A stretch of 64,000 nucleotides of DNA, from the NCBI RefSeq assembly GCF_000421545.1, contig NZ_ATXF01000001.1, positions 20,562 to 84,561 of the forward strand, given 5' to 3'. The position numbers and the translations under genes were made by a program. The notes under the pieces are model-generated. The model was given only the letters and a program-made list of their open reading frames with translations. It made no database searches and was not told the DNA's origin. Shown piece by piece: positions 1 through 6,621 of the stretch. Source of the DNA: Agromyces italicus DSM 16388. Lineage in GTDB: Bacteria; Actinomycetota; Actinomycetes; Actinomycetales; Microbacteriaceae. Within the stretch, counting starts at the first letter, position 1, and each line of letters opens with the position of its first letter.

Positions 1-1
1 G

Positions 2-754
2 GAGCAGTACTTCGTCGATCTTTGGGGCGGCATCATCGACTCCGTGGTCACAGACCCACTCGGTGCACTCGACGCGATGTGGGGTGAGTTCATCGCAGCT
101 GACCACTGGGATGGCTATGTCGGCGAAGGCGCTGGCCGCGTCACCTTCAACGTCGCATCGTTCGCAGTCGCGGGCGTCGGAGCGCTCAAAGTCCTCAAGG
201 GCCTCAAAGGACTTAGTCGGGCAGAAGCTGCAGCTGTCATCCTGAACAAGCCACCGAAACTCGATGTTCGAGTCGATCACTCACGCCCTGGGGGACACCT
301 GTTTCCCGACGGCTTCGACCCACTGGGTGGGCTAAGGGCCGACGAGTTCGCAACCAAACACTGGGACCCCGACGCAGAACAATGGGACGGTTCGCTGGGA
401 GGATGGAGATACCCGCCGGACAACGGATTCGACACCTCACCCGGTGTACCGCCACCACTAGAACTCACTGAGCTCCCCACTGGGTTCAAGTTCGACCGGT
501 TCGGCGACCCGGAAGGTTCATATGTCTCGCCTGAGGGGACGCCGTTCCCTGAACGGGCCCTCCCACCCGACGCGGTACTGAAGGACTACCACGTCTACAA
601 ATTGGTGAAACCGTTCGACGACTCCTCGGGCTACCCGGTCGGTGGGGCCATCGCGGCAGAGTTCGAGCAACCTGGCGGTGGCACTCAGATCAAACTCCCG
701 AAGAACGTTGCGTGGTTGGAAGAGAACGACTACATCGAGGAGGTTCCGCAGTGA
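2..754 (+). CDS. Polymorphic toxin C-terminus with TNT domain (5' end outside window)
   Basis: The frame is open from base 2, so the 5' end is missing; the GTG at 44 is probably internal. The C-terminal ~95 residues look like a TNT (tuberculosis necrotizing toxin, DUF4237) domain: DRFGDPEGSYVSPEGTPF, then RALPP, a Tyr-Val-Lys-Pro stretch, and near the end EQPGGGTQIKLP followed by the DYIEEV tail. TNT domains hydrolyse NAD+, and the Gln of GGGTQ is at the place of the catalytic Gln of CpnT. The part before it (DHWDGYVGEGAGRVTFNV and a small hydrophobic stretch) resembles pre-toxin linkers of WXG/type VII-secreted toxins, so export by an ESX-like system is likely but unproven. The stop overlaps the next gene's GTG by 4 nt, the usual toxin-immunity coupling. 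Confidence 0.8.
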   Translation, partial: EQYFVDLWGGIIDSVVTDPLGALDAMWGEFIAADHWDGYVGEGAGRVTFNVASFAVAGVGALKVLKGLKGLSRAEAAAVILNKPPKLDVRVDHSRPGGHLFPDGFDPLGGLRADEFATKHWDPDAEQWDGSLGGWRYPPDNGFDTSPGVPPPLELTELPTGFKFDRFGDPEGSYVSPEGTPFPERALPPDAVLKDYHVYKLVKPFDDSSGYPVGGAIAAEFEQPGGGTQIKLPKNVAWLEENDYIEEVPQ

Positions 755-1092
755 AGTTTCCCGAACTGTGCAAGAAGTTGATTCGTGAGGTCGGTAGCGC
801 CGACGTTGTCTGCAACGCTTATCCGGGTCTCGGGGCGACCTCTTCCCAGCAGGCCAAGCTGGGATTGTGGGTGCACGACGGCATATTCGACGTCGGAGGA
901 GAAGAGCGAGGCGAGTGGAACTCGACCCGGCACTTCTCAACCGAGGATGAAGCTTGCGAATACATTTACGATCGCTTGACCCGACAGTCGGAGATTCGGG
1001 CAGAAACTCCGGAGGAGAGGCAACGAAGCCGGGAAATCACGGAAGCAACCACTCAGAAGTTGAAAGAGATGTTCCGCAAGCGGGACCTTTGA
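751..1092 (+). CDS. Probable immunity protein for the TNT toxin
   Basis: A 113-residue soluble acidic protein starting at GTG 751, inside the toxin stop (GTGA overlap), with a gaggagg ribosome site about 8 nt upstream. A longer reading from 712 would run back into the toxin and is less likely. It begins KFPELCKKLIREVG, has a beta-rich middle ending NSTRHFSTEDEACEYIYDRL, and a charged helical tail. I do not recognise the family from sequence. Its role is inferred from position: directly behind a TNT toxin and translationally coupled to it, as for immunity factors that block the NAD+ glycohydrolase in the producing cell. Confidence 0.6.
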   Translation: MKFPELCKKLIREVGSADVVCNAYPGLGATSSQQAKLGLWVHDGIFDVGGEERGEWNSTRHFSTEDEACEYIYDRLTRQSEIRAETPEERQRSREITEATTQKLKEMFRKRDL

Positions 1093-1292
1093 GTTCGTTG
1101 AAAGCATCACCGCGCTCACGTTCATCACACGGTCGCGGCCATCACTCCCGACATCCCGAATTTCGTCCGCGCTTCGAATTCGACGTGGCCGCGCTCGCAT
1201 CTGTCTAAACAAACAGCCCACCTTGAGAGCGAGCAGAACAATTATGCAGCCTGCTGTTTCAGACCTTCGTGAACTCCGCAGCTTGGTGCAGC
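1093..1292. other. Intergenic stretch left of the IS3 element
   Basis: 200 bp between the immunity gene and the IS3 left end. It is less GC-rich than the chromosomal genes in places (around 1205-1255). I see no gene, no terminator and no match to the 5' half of the IS256 transposase whose 3' part lies on the other side of the IS3 element. Confidence 0.5.
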
Positions 1293-1316
1293 TGAGTCGC
1301 CCCGGTGTGTCCGGAG
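1293..1316 (+). repeat. IS3 left inverted repeat
   Basis: 24 bp, starting TGAGTCGCCCCGG and ending TCCGGAG. It pairs with the reverse complement of 2612-2635, with one mismatch (T versus C at the fourteenth base). Confidence 0.9.
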
Positions 1317-1343
1317 GCAGAATTCCTTGGAAGGATCTGTCTT

Positions 1344-1667
1344 ATGGCACGTCCCAGTAAGTATCCGCGTGAGCTTCGTGAGCGCGCTGTCCGTATGGTC
1401 GCCGAGGTGCGGTCCGAGTATCCGAGCGAGTACGCGGCGATCACCGCGGTCGCGGGCATGCTCGGGATCGGCTCGCCCGAAACGATCCGGACCTGGATTC
1501 GCCGGGTCCAGGTCGATGTCGGGCAGCGGCCCGGTGTCACGAGCGACGCGCAGGCAGAGATCAAGAAGCTGAAGCGGGAGAACGCTGAGTTGCGGCGGGC
1601 GAACGAGATATTGAAGGCGGCCTCGGCTTTCTTCGCGGCCGAACTCGACCGGCCACACCTGCGATAG
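1344..1667 (+). CDS. IS3-family transposase OrfA (HTH_Tnp_1)
   Basis: 107 residues from ATG 1344, with a ggaagga ribosome site 7-8 nt before it; the in-frame GTG at 1305 lies partly inside the inverted repeat and is unlikely. The N-terminal helix-turn-helix (PRELRERAVRMVAEV, then AITAVAGMLGIGSPETIRTW) binds the IS ends. The C-terminal leucine-zipper-like helix (EIKKLKRENAELRRANEILK) is for multimerisation. It ends in AFFAAELDRP, where IS3 elements shift to OrfB. The frame relation to OrfB is -1, as in IS3 programmed frameshifting, but no classic A6G slippery run is present. Confidence 0.9.
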   Translation: MARPSKYPRELRERAVRMVAEVRSEYPSEYAAITAVAGMLGIGSPETIRTWIRRVQVDVGQRPGVTSDAQAEIKKLKRENAELRRANEILKAASAFFAAELDRPHLR

Positions 1668-1738
1668 TCGCCTTCATCGACGAGCACAAGGATCGCACCG
1701 ATGGTGGGCTCCGGTGGGGTGTCGAGTCGATCTGTGCC

Positions 1739-2596
1739 GTGCTCACCCAGCACGGTTGCAAGGTCGCCCCATCGAGCTACTACGACGCCCGGAACCGGGA
1801 GCCGTCGGCGCGGGAGGTCTCGGACGAGCGGTGGAAGCCGATCATCCTGGCCACGTGGAAGAAGCAACGGCGGCTGCTCGGCGCTCGAAAGCTCTGGTTG
1901 CGGTTGCGACGTGAGGGGCATGACATCGCCCGCTGCACGGTGGAACGGCTCATGCGTGAGCTCGGGATCGCTGGTGTCGTCCGGGGGCGGCGCAAGAACC
2001 CGGTCGACGCCGATCCGAGGGAAAGCAGGCCGGCCGATCTCGTGGACCGGCACTTCGCCAGGTTCCGCACGAATCAGCTCTGGGTGGCCGACTTCACCTA
2101 CGTGTGGACATGGTCGGGGTGGGTGTACGTCGCGTTCGTGTTCGACGCGCACTCCCGCCGCATCCTCGGCTGGCGTGCCGCGACGAGCATGACGACCCCG
2201 TTGGTGCTGGACTGTCTCGAGATGGCGCTCTGGACCCGGCGGCGCGAGGGCGCTACCGGCTTCGCCGGGCTCACGCATCACACGGATGCCGGGTCGGTCT
2301 ACACGTCGATTTCGTTCACCGATCGGCTCATCGACGAGGGCATCGACCCGTCCGTCGGGTCTGTCGGTGATGCGTACGACAATGCTCTCGCGGAGTCGCA
2401 GATCGGGCTCTACAAGTCCGAACTCATCCATCACGAGGGCCCGTGGCGCGACGTCGATCAGGTCGAGGTCGCGACCGCCGGCTGGGTGCAGTGGTTCAAC
2501 ACTGAGCGCATCCACGGCTCGATCGACGACCTCACGCCGCTCGAGGCCGAGCAGTTCAGCTACGCTCTGACCCAACCCCTCGAACGAGCGGGCTGA
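1739..2596 (+). CDS. IS3-family transposase OrfB (rve/DDE integrase core)
   Basis: 285 residues if started at GTG 1739. The frame is open back to 1589 and overlaps orfA, so the active product is probably an OrfAB fusion made by a -1 shift (the fused reading gives IVAFIDEHKD ahead of this start). The HTH_21 region (WKKQRRLLGARKLWLRL) precedes the rve core. The DDE residues are seen in DFTYVWTWSG (first Asp), HTDAGSVYTS (second Asp) and DAYDNALAES (Glu), so the enzyme is probably active. It cuts and joins the IS ends during transposition. Confidence 0.9.
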   Translation: MLTQHGCKVAPSSYYDARNREPSAREVSDERWKPIILATWKKQRRLLGARKLWLRLRREGHDIARCTVERLMRELGIAGVVRGRRKNPVDADPRESRPADLVDRHFARFRTNQLWVADFTYVWTWSGWVYVAFVFDAHSRRILGWRAATSMTTPLVLDCLEMALWTRRREGATGFAGLTHHTDAGSVYTSISFTDRLIDEGIDPSVGSVGDAYDNALAESQIGLYKSELIHHEGPWRDVDQVEVATAGWVQWFNTERIHGSIDDLTPLEAEQFSYALTQPLERAG

Positions 2597-2611
2597 CACC
2601 AGAAACCAGCC

Positions 2612-2635
2612 CTCCGGACACGCCGGGGCGACTCA
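2612..2635 (-). repeat. IS3 right inverted repeat
   Basis: 24 bp, reverse complement of the left end at 1293-1316 with one mismatch. It lies 15 bp after the orfB stop and directly abuts IS256-family coding sequence. Confidence 0.9.
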
Positions 2636-2998
2636 GACCGCCTCCTGGAATACGTGACCGAGAAACTCCCGAAGGTCGCCGAGCACCTCGCTGACGCGCG
2701 GGAGGACGTCCTCGCGTTCACCGCGTACCCGAAAGACGTGTGGATGCAGATCTGGTTCAACAACCCCGCCGAACGGCTCAACAAGGAGATCCGCCGCCGC
2801 ACCGACGCCGTCGGGATCTTCCCGAACCGCGACGCGATCATCCGCCTCGTCGGCGCGGTCCTGGCCGAGCAGACCGACGAATGGGCCGAAGGCCGCCGCT
2901 ACCTCGGACTCGATGTCCTCGCTCGGTCACGCCTCAACCTCGTTCCCGACACCGGAAACGAGGTGACCGACCAACCCGTCCTCGAACTCAGCGCCTAA
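2636..2998 (+). pseudogene. IS256-family transposase, C-terminal fragment
   Basis: The frame runs straight out of the IS3 right end ([18 protein letters not shown]) and continues for about 120 codons. The segment [17 protein letters not shown] followed by [18 protein letters not shown] is the conserved C-terminus of IS256/Mut-type transposases, carrying the last catalytic Glu region. Some two thirds of a normal ~400-residue transposase is missing, and no N-terminal part is found left of the IS3 element. It is a dead remnant. Confidence 0.85.
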
Positions 2999-3025
2999 CC
3001 AACACCAGCTCGAAGGATCACCGAC

Positions 3026-3052
3026 CGCTACACCACGTCCAGGGGCTTGACC
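3026..3052 (+). repeat. Probable right terminal repeat of the IS256-family remnant
   Basis: About 30 bp after the transposase stop, the sequence CCGCTACACCACGTCC followed by AGGGGCTTGACC resembles the ends of IS256-family elements, which close a few tens of bases after the gene. No matching left end was found in the window, agreeing with loss of the 5' half. Confidence 0.5.
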
Positions 3053-3328
3053 ATCGGGCACCTGGTCGTCTCGATCATCGGCTCGTCGATCGCGCGGACG
3101 CGAGTCATGAACCCGCGGATCGCAATTCCGTTCATTTCGTCGATCTAGATACGCACACGGAGGGTGGGCAATTCCTCCAGCCGGTCGACTGTCCAAAGAA
3201 GTCGATTCACAGCCGCCGAAATTCAATGTGGATGTCACGGGGGCGCGCCTCGCCGGCGAAACCCCCGCAGTGGCCGGCCGGCGCCATCGGGCCACCGCCT
3301 GTTCGTTACGGGCGGTTGATCGTCGAGA
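3053..3328. other. Non-coding boundary region between mobile DNA and the chromosome
   Basis: About 275 bp between the IS256 remnant and the stop of the DivIVA-like gene. Open frames across it on both strands are low-complexity Arg/Pro-rich shadows. I see no gene, tRNA fragment or obvious attachment site. It may be decayed accessory sequence. Confidence 0.4.
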
Positions 3329-4102
3329 TCACGGCCGAATGTACGTTTGACGCTGCACGGTCGGTTCGGGCGGCACGGCCGGGAGCCAATCGGGTTCCTC
3401 GTCGGTCGCGTCGTCGTCGGCGACGACGGGGGGCGCGACCGGCTCGTCCGCCGACTGCGGCAGTGCGCCGAGCCGGTCGACCTGCTCGGCCAGCGCCTCG
3501 AGCACCGAGCGCAGTTGGACCTGGGCGACGCGCGCGTAGGTGCGCACGTACTCGATCTCCGGCATCGCCGCCTGCGGTGAGGCGACGGGGCCCGCGCCCG
3601 TGCTCCCGGCGGCAACGTGCGAATCCTCCGCCCGCGCGGCGCGTTCGAGCACGTCGCGGTACTCCTCACGGGCCGCGAGAACGAGATCGCGCGCATACTG
3701 CTCGGCATCTGCAACGGCCCGGTCGGCGATCGTCTGCGCCTGCGATAGCAGACCGACTGCGCCGAGGGTGACGTCTTCGTCGAGCTTCGCTTCGGCTGTG
3801 GCACTGAGTCGCGCAAGCTCTGCGCGCAGCTGGTCGCGTTCGCGGCGATCCTGTTCTGCGGCGGAGCGGACGGCGTCGATCGCCTCGTTCAGGCCGACGA
3901 GGAACGCGTCGACTTCGGCGCGGTCGTACCCGGCTCCGATATGCCGGACCGCGAACCTGGCCGGGTCGGTCTTGGGGAGGCCGGCGACGGCTGTCGCAAG
4001 ATCGGACTGTTGCGTTACGGTCGGGGTCGGGATCGGGATCGGAGCCGTGGTCGGGCCGTGCACTGAATTGGACTGCGGCTCGTTCTCAAGATCGGGAGTC
4101 AT
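3329..4102 (-). CDS. DivIVA-domain coiled-coil protein
   Basis: 257 residues from ATG 4102. After a Pro/Thr-rich N-terminus, the segment FAVRHIGAGYDRAEVDAFLVG (about 50-70) matches the membrane-binding DivIVA/Wag31 N-terminal motif, and a long coiled coil follows (about 75-200, with ERDQLRAELARLSATAEAKL). The C-terminus is acidic and Pro-rich. DivIVA proteins mark curved membrane at poles and septa; this one is shorter than and separate from the usual Wag31, so its role is unknown. Its ATG overlaps the flavohaemoglobin stop by 4 nt (ATGA), so the two are co-translated, an odd partnership. Confidence 0.75.
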   Translation of the reverse strand: MTPDLENEPQSNSVHGPTTAPIPIPTPTVTQQSDLATAVAGLPKTDPARFAVRHIGAGYDRAEVDAFLVGLNEAIDAVRSAAEQDRRERDQLRAELARLSATAEAKLDEDVTLGAVGLLSQAQTIADRAVADAEQYARDLVLAAREEYRDVLERAARAEDSHVAAGSTGAGPVASPQAAMPEIEYVRTYARVAQVQLRSVLEALAEQVDRLGALPQSADEPVAPPVVADDDATDEEPDWLPAVPPEPTVQRQTYIRP

Positions 4103-5307
4103 CGGGCACTTCCCATTCGTTCGGCGGGCAGTGGGGACAGCTGCCCATCTTGGATTTCGTGAGGGCCTTCCAGCGGCGCCTCCTCGAGCGTCGCGAATTG
4201 CTCGAAGCGGAGATCGCCGGAGGCGACACCGGCAGCGCGGAGTCGTGCGAGCGAGTGCTTGACCATGGCCGGAGAGCCGCAGACCATCGCGAGGTCGCCA
4301 GCGCGGAAGTCGTCTTCCGCCGCCGCGTCGCCGACCAGCCCCTTGCGGCCCGGGTAGCTCGGGTCATCGGAGACGACGGGCGTGTAGGTGAACCAGGGTC
4401 GACCCGCGAGGCTCTGCAGCAGGCGCTGTTCGTAGAGATTCCACGGCACGCGCGCGCCGTGGAACAGGCGCACGCGAGGAGCATCCCCGGTCTCCTGCCA
4501 CTGCACGTCGATCCGCTCGAGGTGTGCGCGGAGGGGAGCGAAGCCGGTGCCGCCTGCGACCAGCAGGAGGTCTCGGTGGTGCTCATCGGCGCCGAGAGTC
4601 AGTTCGTGCCCGACCGGTGCGCCGAGGCGCAGCACATCGCCGACCTTGAGTTTTCGGACGATCGCGCTCGACACTTGACCGCCCGGCACGAGCTGCACGT
4701 GGAACTCGAGCGTCCCGTCGGGCCGCGGCGCGTTCGCGATGCTGAGGTAGCGCCAGAGGCGGGGCGCCTGCGGCGTTTCGACCGCCACCGATTGACCGGG
4801 TTCGAAGACCAGCTCGGGTTCGGGGCGAACGTGCACGATCGCCACCTCCATGTTTCGGCGTTCGATCGCCGTGACATGGCCCTCCCAGGAGGCCGGACTG
4901 ACCTGTTCCGACTCCTCGGCGGCCTGCACCATGACGGTGGCGATCACACCGTACGCGGCGGCCCAGTCGGACGCGAGCTCCGGGGTCCACTGATCACCGA
5001 GGAAGTGCTTCAGCGTCGTCAGCAGCGAGAGGCCCACGGCGTCGTAGTGCTCCGCGATCACCTGGAACCGCCGGTGATCCCTGCCGAGTTGCTGGATGAA
5101 CGCGGTCACCTCATCGAGCTGGTCGACGTTCGAGACGATGCGACCCAGCGCGCCGACGAGTCGGTCGCGCTGGGTCGCCATCGACACCGGGAACATCGCC
5201 CGCAGCTCAGGGTGCGTGTAGAAGAGGTGCGAGTAGAAGAAGAGCGGCACCTCGTCGCCGAGCGTCTCCGCCGACGACCACGTGCGCTTCAGAGCCGCGG
5301 TGTCCAA
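4099..5307 (-). CDS. hmp: Flavohaemoglobin-type nitric oxide dioxygenase
   Basis: 402 residues from TTG 5307; the frame is open further upstream but that part overlaps the preceding globin gene. The globin domain (1-135) keeps the proximal His in LGRDHRRFQV followed by EHYDAVGLSLL. An FAD domain (about 150-250, RLWRYLSIANAP) and an NAD domain (LLVAGGTGFAPLRAHL, then VCGSPAMV) follow. The usual role is NO + O2 + NAD(P)H to nitrate. The RDHRRF form is closer to the actinobacterial branch than to E. coli Hmp, whose activity may differ. The gene starts 4 nt after the truncated globin stop and overlaps the DivIVA-like gene. Confidence 0.85.
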   Translation of the reverse strand: MDTAALKRTWSSAETLGDEVPLFFYSHLFYTHPELRAMFPVSMATQRDRLVGALGRIVSNVDQLDEVTAFIQQLGRDHRRFQVIAEHYDAVGLSLLTTLKHFLGDQWTPELASDWAAAYGVIATVMVQAAEESEQVSPASWEGHVTAIERRNMEVAIVHVRPEPELVFEPGQSVAVETPQAPRLWRYLSIANAPRPDGTLEFHVQLVPGGQVSSAIVRKLKVGDVLRLGAPVGHELTLGADEHHRDLLLVAGGTGFAPLRAHLERIDVQWQETGDAPRVRLFHGARVPWNLYEQRLLQSLAGRPWFTYTPVVSDDPSYPGRKGLVGDAAAEDDFRAGDLAMVCGSPAMVKHSLARLRAAGVASGDLRFEQFATLEEAPLEGPHEIQDGQLSPLPAERMGSAR

Positions 5308-5311
5308 GCGA

Positions 5312-5716
5312 TCACTCGTGCGTCGAAGCGGCCTCGACGATGTCGGGCTGGGTGGCGGCGACCGCCGCCACCGTCCGATCGATGATCTCGGCAGGCACGC
5401 CCGCACCGGTCAGCGCGGCCACGAGGTGACCGGCGACGGCCGCGAAGTCGTCGGCCGAGATGCCCATGCCGGCGTGCGCCTTGCGCAGATCGCGCCCCTC
5501 GTAGACGACGGGGCCGCCCATGACGGTCGAGACGAGTGCGACCTGGTGTCGCTTGAGACGGACGAGTTCGATGCCGTCGAAGTAGTGCGCGAGTCGATCG
5601 TCGCCGAGCACCAACTCGTAGAAGCGGTCGACCACGGCGCTGATCGCCGGGGCGCCTCCCACCGCCGCGTAGTCGCTCTGTGCTTCCGATTCGGTCTGAA
5701 GTGTGGGGGAACTCAT
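5312..5716 (-). CDS. Group I truncated haemoglobin
   Basis: 134 residues from ATG 5716; a TTG at 5728 in frame is the alternative. The 2-on-2 globin features are present: DRFYELVLGD with the B10 Tyr, HQVALVSTVMGGP around the E helix, and the proximal His in DLRKAHAGMGI. Group I truncated haemoglobins such as GlbN of mycobacteria oxidise NO to nitrate. It is first of a compact run with the flavohaemoglobin (4 nt gap) and the DivIVA-like gene, so two haem-based NO-handling proteins are probably made together. Confidence 0.85.
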   Translation of the reverse strand: MSSPTLQTESEAQSDYAAVGGAPAISAVVDRFYELVLGDDRLAHYFDGIELVRLKRHQVALVSTVMGGPVVYEGRDLRKAHAGMGISADDFAAVAGHLVAALTGAGVPAEIIDRTVAAVAATQPDIVEAASTHE

Positions 5717-5756
5717 CGTTGGGTCCAATCGTTTCGTCGGGAGGGGCGATCCATTC

Positions 5757-6578
5757 CTAGCAGACGGAGTCGTCGTGGAACAAAGCCGGATCGACGATCG
5801 GGAGCACGATCGCGTCGACGGAAGCGTCGCCGCGAATGCGTCGCATCATCGCGATCACCTCGTCGGCGACCTCGCTCGTGAGGCGCGAGCAGACGACGCT
5901 CGTCGGACCGAGCGGACCGAGCCCGCCAGCGCGAACACGGATGACTCGCCACCCGACCTCGCCGAGCGCCTCGTCCTTCTCGAGGTCGGAGGCCTCTTTC
6001 AGCCAGACGTGCGCCCGGCGCGAGCGGCCCGGGTCGTCGTACTCGATCGCGATGCGGAGCTGCGGCACGATGATGTCGGGCCAGACCTCAGTTCGGCCGA
6101 AGAAGGCGCGGGCCACCCGAACGGCGTTGACACGGTGGTGGAGCCGGATGCGCTCTCCGAGCAGCATCCGCAGCTTCTGCTCGGTCATCGAGGTGCGGGT
6201 GCGCAGACCCGGGTTCATGAAGGCGACGCCGGCATCTCGGAGTGCCGCGGGCGCGTGGGCGTTGGCCCGGCACTTCCCGCAGCCGGTGCCCGTGAGCTGC
6301 TCGGCGACGGTCGCCCGGTACCGATCATGCCCGCGGTCGCATCGCCACTCGTACTCGGCGCCGATGCGCGTCTCCATCATGAGTCGGGTGCGCTGGGGTG
6401 GGGATGCTCGACGAAGGAGCTCGCCCCGCGAGCGCTGGGTCTCGGCGATGAGCATGCAGAGGGGGCAGGATCGGCCGATGAGGTGCGCCTCGTCGTCCTG
6501 GGCCCCGTGACCGCAACGGAATCTCACGGCGACCACATCGAGCTCCCATCGTTCGTCATGACCACGAGTCTCGTCCAC
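5757..6578 (-). CDS. Zinc-ribbon protein with PD-(D/E)XK nuclease-like C-terminus
   Basis: 273 residues if started at GTG 6578 (GTGs at 6536 and 6527 are alternatives); the open frame beyond that is antisense to the polymerase gene. Two treble-clef/ribbon-like units are visible: CGHG with CPLC, and CDRGHD with CGKC. The C-terminal half has MTEQKLRMLLGERI, WPDIIVPQLRIAIEYDDPGR, a His, DLEKDEALGEVGWRVIRVR, the layout of Vsr/DUF559-like nucleases with candidate catalytic Asp (WPD) and Glu-x-Asp (IEYD). Substrate and role are unknown. It is divergent, 43 bp away, from a family A polymerase/exonuclease gene, which hints at DNA repair. Confidence 0.65.
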   Translation of the reverse strand: MDETRGHDERWELDVVAVRFRCGHGAQDDEAHLIGRSCPLCMLIAETQRSRGELLRRASPPQRTRLMMETRIGAEYEWRCDRGHDRYRATVAEQLTGTGCGKCRANAHAPAALRDAGVAFMNPGLRTRTSMTEQKLRMLLGERIRLHHRVNAVRVARAFFGRTEVWPDIIVPQLRIAIEYDDPGRSRRAHVWLKEASDLEKDEALGEVGWRVIRVRAGGLGPLGPTSVVCSRLTSEVADEVIAMMRRIRGDASVDAIVLPIVDPALFHDDSVC

Positions 6579-6621
6579 GCCTCCGACAACCGATGTCGGC
6601 GGCGACCTCGAGAATGGAGCC

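Larger units (their letters stand above)
1293..2635 (+). mobile_element. IS3-family insertion sequence, apparently complete
   Basis: 1343 bp bounded by 24-bp inverted repeats at 1293-1316 and 2612-2635 that differ at one position; each end begins TGAGTCGCCCCGG and reads inward. It carries orfA and orfB in the -1 arrangement typical of IS3. All three DDE residues are present. No 3-4 bp target duplication is seen: AGC lies to the left and GAC to the right. The right flank is IS256-family sequence, so the element either inserted into an older IS or arrived by recombination. Confidence 0.9.

Noticed and set aside
1290..2638. Target-site duplication around the IS3 element
   Set aside because: The flanking 3-4 bp (AGC left, GAC right) do not match.
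3053..3328. Possible short gene (about 34 codons) on the minus strand between the IS remnant and the DivIVA-like gene
   Set aside because: No ribosome site, no similarity I recognise, and the region looks like decayed boundary sequence.
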